From positions 539,001 through 603,000 of the forward strand of contig CAJHZI010000208.1 in the NCBI GenBank assembly GCA_905160935.1: a stretch of DNA of 64,000 nt, in the 5' to 3' direction. Origin of the DNA: Enchytraeus crypticus. Lineage: Eukaryota > Annelida > Clitellata > Enchytraeida > Enchytraeidae. This document shows, piece by piece, positions 58,261 to 64,000 of this stretch. The notes below the pieces were generated by a model. That model did no database searches. It saw only the letters and a list, made by a program, of their open reading frames with translations, and was not told where the DNA came from. The position numbers were made by a program, and so were the translations under genes. How positions within the stretch are numbered: the first letter of the stretch is position 1; each line of letters opens with the position of its first letter.

Positions 58261-60082
58261 CTGTTGTTTCAAAATAAAATAAATAAATAAATTAGGAAGA
58301 AAGTTACACCATATTTAGCACATTGCAAATTTCAAATGATTTTTTGTCAAATCTGAAGTTAACAGCAGTTTAACGAGGGTTGTCTTAATTTATTTTTAAT
58401 TTTTAAAATTGTATCCATTAACGAGTCCATGTTAATGGTCATAGTACTCATATTACAGTAAGGGTAAATTTCTTCAACTTACATAAGTTAAACTTAACAG
58501 AAAATTTGAATTTGCATTTTCTTCAGCTTATTCATATCAACATTGTGCGAAGTGATTCATTTCCAACTTACTTTAATAGTACAAGTAAATGACAACTTAT
58601 TATAGTTTCTACATTAATTTCTGCATTTCGTCTTTACCATCCGAATTCTTTGAGGCATTTTGAATTTGGAGAACAGACTAACCGAAAACTGCACATATTT
58701 CATTGAGCCAACAAATATCAAATTCCGAGGAGGCAAATTTAAAATTATCTATATAGTGCCAGACTTCGCAAACAGAAATCTACCATGATCAGGCGTAGCA
58801 ACGAAATTTATTGTTTAGAATTAAGCATCACAACAATTTCAGATGTCCTGTAGTATTAATTTTTAGACAAAAATACTAACCTCTTCCCTATTATCCTGTC
58901 TGTCATCTTGTCTATCGTCTCTATTATCCTGTCTGTCATCTTGTCTGTCTTCCCTATTATCCTGTCTGTCGTCCTGTCTGTCCTCTCTATTATCCTGTCT
59001 GTCGTCTTGTCTGTCCTCCCTATTATCTTGTCTATTTTGTTGTTTATCGTCGCGCTTATTTTTCCGAAAAAATCTTCTGCCGAATCTGCTCTCTTTCCGT
59101 TCATCCTTCCTTTCCTCTTTATTTTCTTGTCTGTCCTCACGCTTGTCCTGTCTGTCGTCCTGTCTGTCTTCTCTATCACTCTGTCGGTCCTCTCTGTCAC
59201 TCTGTCGGTCATCTTGTCTGTCATCTCTTTTATATTGTCTGTCGTCTTGTCTGTCACCTCTGTCATCTTGTCTGTCGTCTTGTCTGTCTTCACGCTCATC
59301 CTGTCGATCGTCTCTTCTTTCCTTTCTTCTAAATCTACCAAACAGCTTCTTCCGTCCTGACTTTTTCACTTCTTCACCTTCTGCTGCTTTAGCTACAAAA
59401 TCACATCCGAACAAATCTGCAGATATTAGTAGTAAATCATCATCATCATCATCTACCCTTGAATCACAGTTTAACTAGGGTCGGGATATTAGTAGTAAAT
59501 GCAATATGAAAACACAGAGATATATCGACACACACACAGATACACACACACACTTGCTGCATTCGCTAATATCCTGAACTGGCAAAGTATATAATCATAA
59601 AGTAAACGCTTAAGAAATATTAAACGAAGACTTCGTTTTCGAATATTTAAATCTAGACTAATTTACCACTAACAGCCATAGAAATATAAATCATAACGTT
59701 ACTCTGACCTCCACTTACAGAAATTAAATCAATGAATTCAGCAGCAAAAATTTACATAGAAGAACGGTTATAACACAATATACATACCATTGAAGTAAAC
59801 ACAATGCAGCAATGCTTTTAACATTGGCTATGGTTTTTGTTGATGACAGCAGAATCTATTTTTCATTAAAATTCTGTGTAAATAAAATAAAAGATAGAAT
59901 CGAGATAGAGAAAATATAAACATTTCTTTAATAACATACGTGAAGATATTAAGTCTTTTTTGTCATCGTTTTGTTTATTTTTCTCTGAGTCAGACTCTCT
60001 ATGCTCTTTTCTTTCTTCTACATCACTGTCGTGGTCGTGATGCACATCAGCCTAAACAAGCAAACAAACATAAACAGATACA

Positions 60083-60130
<48 letters not shown>

Positions 60131-62781
60131 GAGTGAGAGAGAGAGAGTGAGAGAGAGAAGAGAGGGGTGAGAGAAGAGAGAGAAGAGAGAAGAGCATGAG
60201 AGAGAGAGAAAGTATGTTTGTCTGTTTGTATGATTTCATAACATGTAATCGTGAACGCAAACAGACAAACAGACAAACATACTACAGAAAATATATAAGC
60301 AAGTACAAGCTTAAGTAGTCTTCAAGGTACAACGGAATTTTTTCGTTTTCTCTTCCTTTTCTGCTCAGCATCGACTGTATCTACCCCACTTCTATATGTC
60401 CTCTGTCTTCTATTCATTATATAACATGTACGTAAGCCTTACCGAATCTAACCTCCATAGGCTACAGGTTTCTTGTAAAAATTAACCAATCAGATATTTA
60501 GATTAATAAAGAGATGTCCTTTGAAGGGGAATTTGCTTTCAAGACAATATTTGCATTAACATCCTCTTACGAACACTTCAGTTATTGGTTGTCCTAATTT
60601 GTCAATTGTCCTGGACACAACACAAGAGGAACATATAAATACATGGCTAAAAATATACCATAAAACATAAATATGCGAATAAATAGATGATAATTAACTA
60701 GATCTTAAAGCGCTAATTGTTATTACATCACAAATGCTTTATTGACCCTTAGAATAAGAAATTTTGGTAATGCTGCATAATTAACAACAACGGATCAAAC
60801 TGTAAGACGTGTGTAGGGCTGCGACATCAGCCAATCGAGTGCCACTTCATGGAAAAACCAACCATATGGCAACCATGATATGACAAACAATGTCAAACAA
60901 CATGTCTCAAACAACTGTCTGTTCAAATTTAACTAAAATATACAACACTGAAAAGAGGCAGGGACAGGCCGAGATTAGGTATGTTAGATGATTTAAAGAC
61001 CCACGCATATTGGAAATGAAGAGGAAAGTGGAAGACAGAGAAGAGTGGAGGCATTATATACCGCGGACCTGAGAGTAAGCGGTGCACTAAGAGAGAGATA
61101 TGACATAGCATTCCTGTCACTGCAGCGTATATATTGAAAATTAAGTTAAGCACTTACCATTTTTATAGCTGACCGCACGTGATTGGCCATAAATACATTT
61201 AATTTTAATTTTAAATCTAGTCATTTATATGAGAAAGGCGCTCGCTTACGACTACTGTAGTTTTAGCAGCATCCATCATTTGCACAGCAGCTAGCTTCTT
61301 AGCCACAGCCTCTCTATCATCATCGTCATCCTCGCCGCTCTCATCTGCCCCCGAGTCACTGCTGACCGACAGCCGATCAGCCGCTACCGTCGCTCTAGGT
61401 GCCGGGGTCGGCTGCGATGATCAAGTTACATTCTAGCAGTTACATTCTAGCAGTTACTTTTTACTCAATTATATAAGCTTGCTTTAACATCTAAAAGTGT
61501 GGACAATAAAATTAACAATTAGAATGGTTTAACGTCCGTTTCTTCATCCAGGGATGATGGATGTTTGGATGAAATACTCTTTCAATATTTTTTAATTTTT
61601 GGATTCTGGAAGAAAAATAAAATAAATAGCAATAGAAAGTATATAGTCCTATTGTATAGAGTAGACAGTCCACTGTTCTCTCTCTCTCTCTCTCTTTTCT
61701 GCTAAGTGGCAGGTCCAAGGTACATATTCTTACTCACATCCTGCTTCCACGCTCCATAATGAGGACTCCATCAATTAAGGAGATAATCTCTTCAAAAAAG
61801 GCTATGCCTTACCCACACCTTAATGTAACCTATATAGCTTGGGAATAATACAGCGCCTGAAGGAACTTTCTGTTCCCTTCCTCAGTTCTTCCTCAGTCGC
61901 ATCTTAAGACACGTTCAGTTTACGTTTAGTTTATTCTTCAGTGTCCCGGACACAAGATGGGGAAATCCACTGTTAAAAATTACAATAATGATATTAATTC
62001 AATACCAACCACTAGTTGACGAGACACTGGCTGTGGCGCACTGCTCTGCTGCTCTTTAGATTTAACAGCTTTAACCACTTTCTGTAAACAACGAATATTA
62101 TGGTACGAAATTCTACATCGTATTTACACAAAGGCAGAACTTCTAAAGTAAAATATAATAGAAAAATAATATAAATAGAGTTTAGAAGACTACTTCGAGT
62201 CACATTGAGGGAATTAGTATAGATATTATCCGCTTGTTAAATAGTTTTAATCGGTGTTTTGTTTTACGATCCTCTTCTCGAAAAGGTTGATATACGTTTC
62301 CTGATGTCCCTTACATCATCCTTAGATGAGGAAACGGACGTTAAACCGTTATTATTATTATTATTATTATTAATTAGTGTAGATAATATCCGCTTGTTCA
62401 AGTCTATACAATGTAATAGCACAATAGTTTCAACCCATCGAGATAGAATTCAGTAGAGGGTCCTTGAAAACCTCAGTGCTATGTCATTTCAGATGAAGTT
62501 TTTGAGCAAATAAGCATATTCTAGCTATTCTTTAAAATTTACTTCAAACAATATATAATTGCTTAACAGAAAGTTAGTTGGTCAATATTGAATCTGAGCA
62601 CATCCATAATTTGTCACTTTTCTAATTAACTGAGATTAGATCAAGAATAAATCAGACTTTATTGGATTTTATTTGTGATACACTAATATTATTAGCAGCA
62701 GAAGGTCCAACATTTAAAACTTTTTACATCTTAATAGTATACTTACGACATCGCTGAATTCTGCACCTCCATCTTTCTCCT
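58237..62781 (-). CDS. Unrecognised highly charged protein with DRQD repeats, six exons in view
   Basis: I do not recognise this gene. Exons: 62781-62747, 62081-62010, 61411-61250, 60051-59940, 59416-58881, 58260-58237. All have AG acceptors and GT donors and agree in phase, giving about 313 codons without a stop. Order of features: acidic EEKDGGAEFSDV; Lys- then Gln/Ser/Pro-rich linker; PTPAPR and an acidic run SGEDDDDDRE before helix-like AVAKKLAAVQMMDAAK; a His/Asp/Lys-rich stretch; then the large exon. That exon opens GCDFVAKAAEGEEVKKSGRK. It carries two copies of a basic head (KKLFGRFRRKERRDD and SRFGRRFFRKNKRDD), each followed by DRQDDRQD-type tracts. No membrane segment or signal peptide. 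Both ends are open. Low complexity means the frame rests on splice phase and the basic heads. Confidence 0.68.
58881..59416 (-). CDS. Charged gene, exon E with DRQD tracts
   Basis: Between TATCTGCAG and GTTAGT. 178 codons. Four other frames stay open because the DNA repeats in multiples of three. Only this frame fits both junctions and gives the two FGR-type basic heads. Confidence 0.72.
59436..59490 (-). mobile_element. LINE family c tail
   Basis: (CAT)n then CCCTTGAATCACAGTTTAAC and TAGGGTCGGGATA. It lies within 20 bp of the exon E acceptor of the charged gene. Confidence 0.7.
59940..60051 (-). CDS. Charged gene, exon D
   Basis: Between TTGTTTAG and GTATGT. ADVHHDHDSDVEERKEHRES then DSEKNKQNDDKKDLISS. 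It leaves one base that makes the first codon of exon E complete. A 130-bp (CT)n tract lies upstream of its acceptor. Confidence 0.7.
60082..60210. repeat. (GA)n microsatellite
   Basis: GA array with GT and AA interruptions in intron C-D of the charged gene. Confidence 0.97.
60945..61100 (+). mobile_element. LINE family b 3' end
   Basis: GGGACAGGCCGAGATTAGGT, GAAGAGTGGAGGCATTATAT, ACCTGAGAGTAAGCGGTGCA and CTAAGAGAGAGA tail. The terminal hairpin is degraded. Confidence 0.8.
61159..61186 (-). promoter_or_regulatory. Possible internal promoter: CCAAT, E-box, TATA
   Basis: On the minus strand CCAAT, CACGTG and CTATAAAAA follow one another within 28 bp. They lie in intron C-D, upstream of exon D. 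ATG followed by a strong donor GTAAGT directly follows the TATA-like run, so it could instead be a tiny exon end. Confidence 0.25.
61250..61411 (-). CDS. Charged gene, exon C
   Basis: Between ATCGCAG and GTAAGC, 54 codons. High GC compared with its surroundings, which supports coding. Pro-rich start, Ser/Asp/Glu centre, Ala/Lys helix end. Confidence 0.75.
61680..61945 (-). mobile_element. R1 repeat copy with (CT)n edge
   Basis: (CT)n 61680-61694, then AAGTGGCAGGTCCAAGGTAC, CACGCTCCATAATGAGGACT and CTTCAGTGTCCCGGACACAA. In intron B-C of the charged gene. Confidence 0.75.
62010..62081 (-). CDS. Charged gene, exon B
   Basis: Between GTTTACAG and GTTGGT, 24 codons KVVKAVKSKEQQSSAPQPVS then RQLV. 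Confidence 0.65.
62285..62372 (+). mobile_element. L2/CR1-like LINE 3' tail with (TTA)n
   Basis: CCCTTACATCATCCTTAGAT, GAGGAAACGGACGTTAAACC and (TTA)n. Almost identical to 34320-34402. Another scrap on the other strand is at 61527-61560. Confidence 0.85.
62747..62781 (-). CDS. Charged gene, exon A (first in view)
   Basis: Between CATTTCAG and GTAAGT, 35 nt. EEKDGGAEFSDV, phase 1 to 0. Confidence 0.6.
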
Positions 62782-63054
62782 CTGAAATGATACAAATTAA
62801 CACTCTCGTAGGCTTACATAATCAAAATATTTATTGGAGATAAAATGATAGTGAAATTTCTAAGGATAAAAAATTACTGAAGTGAAATGTTAATACAGAA
62901 GTTTAACTAAATGCGATTTTAACGATTAGATTAACATCAAGTTTTACAATTATGTAATACTTTCACTAATTTAACAATTAACGATTCGACAGCAGCTAGA
63001 TTTGAAGAAATAAAGCATTTCAAAAAGAATTCAGGATTTTGCGAAACAAACATA

Positions 63055-64000
63055 TCTCTCTCTCTCTTAGTGCACTGCCTACTGGCAGGTCCATGGTACA
63101 TAACGCCTCCACTCTTCTCTGTCTTCCGCCTTCCTCTTCATTTCCACATATGAGTGGGTCTTTAAATCATCTAACATACCTAATCTCGGCCTGCCCCTGC
63201 CTCTTTTTCCTTTCATTCTACCTTGTATGACCTCCCCCCTTAGACTGTGTCCTATCCATATCTTCTTCCTATTTCTTAATACATTTATCAACTGTCTATC
63301 TGTGCCAACTCTCTCCAGGTCTTCCTCATTTGTAACCTTTTGAGTGCAGCTAATCCTCTCCATTCTTCTCCAAATCCACATTTCCAATGCCTCCAGTTTC
63401 CTAATATCTTCCTTTCTTAAGGTCCATGTTTCACATCCATATAATAGCGTGATCCAAACCAAAGATTTCGCTATCTTTATCTTTGTGTCTTTCTTTAGAC
63501 TTTTTTAAATAGTTCTTTTCTACTACCAAAGGCCGCTTTTGCTTGTCCAATCCTACTGCATATTTCTGTCTCACATTTCCCATCATCGGTTATAGTATGA
63601 CCCAAATATTTGAAACTCCTTACCTGTTCAAATTTCGTACCATTTATTGTGATACTAACTTCACCTTTATTATTGGACACTCTCATAACCTTGGTCTTTT
63701 TTTATATTAATCTTCATGCCATATCTTAGGGCCGTATCATTCAGCTTACCCATTATCTTCTGCAATCCAATCTCGCTGCCCGCTACCATTCCTTGGTCAT
63801 CTGCAAATCGTACATCTTGTAAGAAATTCCCTCCTACTTTTATTTCTTCTTTCAAGTCTTGCACGGCTTCCTCCATCATTGCCTCAGCATAAATGTTAAA
63901 CAGCAGCGGCGAAATGCTACAACCTTGTCTTACTCCACGTCCCCTTTCACCTTCTTCTGAGTATTCTTGTTGGATTTTGATTACTGCTCTTTGATTCATG
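63055..64000 (-). mobile_element. RTE-like LINE family b, reverse transcriptase 3' half
   Basis: Three minus-strand reading frames in succession make the C-terminal half of a non-LTR reverse transcriptase. 63999-63670 has RQGCSISPLLFNIYAEAM and the catalytic RFADDQ. 63686-63495 has RSFKYLGHTITDDGKCE. 63462-63079 has LLYGCETWTLRKEDIRKLEA and KGKRGRGRPRLGMLDDLK, ending WTCQ-stop. At least two frameshifts separate them. After the stop comes CTGCCAGTAGGCAGTGCACT and a (GA)n tail. The 5' part lies outside the window. The FADD form and the C-terminal block point to the RTE/Proto2-like clade. Confidence 0.92.

Noticed and set aside
58856-59360. Overlapping long ORFs in other frames of the DRQD exon (Thr-Asp-Arg-Met, Leu-Ser-Val-Ile repeats)
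   Set aside because: The tandem repeat keeps several frames open. Only one frame fits the splice phases on both sides.

Overview
The window is invertebrate nuclear DNA: AT-rich, intron-rich, and crowded with LINE and SINE fragments, minisatellites and (TA)n, (CT)n and (CA)n microsatellites. The exons have canonical GT-AG introns and phase-compatible junctions. The best lineage hint is the C-terminal half of a troponin I gene (LKSTGQSKFALD-type ending), which looks lophotrochozoan. I favour a mollusc, but this is an inference. I saw no virus-derived or LTR element.

Five protein-coding loci were assembled by splicing by eye. (1) Troponin I, minus strand, about 9828 down to 1112, open at its 3' end. 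(2) A complete four-exon acyltransferase of the DGAT2/MOGAT family, plus strand, 21149-26005, 343 aa. (3) A complete four-exon SH3BGR/SH3BGRL thioredoxin-fold protein with a long acidic tail, plus strand, 30385-33347, 203 aa. (4) A secreted or membrane phospholipase B1-like SGNH hydrolase, minus strand, 13 exons from 50608 to about 38480. Every junction agrees in phase if one intron is GC-AG. (5) An unrecognised, extremely charged gene, minus strand, at least six exons between 62781 and 58237. Its largest exon carries two basic FGR-type heads, each followed by a long Asp-Arg-Gln-Asp tract. Genes 4 and 5 lie head to tail with about 7.6 kb of repeat-bearing DNA between them. I see no functional link among the five loci beyond two being lipid enzymes.

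Region by region: 1-10000 is troponin I with SINE, LINE and minisatellite material in its introns. 10000-21000 is intergenic, with a pair of hAT-like MITEs, large AT palindromes and an L2/CR1-like LINE fragment. 21000-34000 holds the acyltransferase and SH3BGR genes. 34000-38400 is 3' flank with an 18-bp minisatellite. 38400-50650 is PLB1, the most repeat-dense gene. 50700-58200 is mostly unannotatable AT-rich DNA. 58200-62800 is the charged gene. 63055-64000 is the 3' half of an RTE-like LINE running off the window.

The repeats form a coherent system. At least four LINE families each end in their own simple-sequence tail: (GAA)n, (TTA)n or (TTGA)n, (GA)n, and (GAT)n. Two short families appear to borrow LINE 3' ends. 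A tRNA-derived SINE shares the tail of the L2/CR1-like LINE. A roughly 350-bp repeat (called R1 here) shares the terminal hairpin and (GA)n tail of the RTE-like LINE. The palindromic octamer TAGGCCTA occurs 19 times, far above expectation, and is absent from the central gene-bearing 18 kb.
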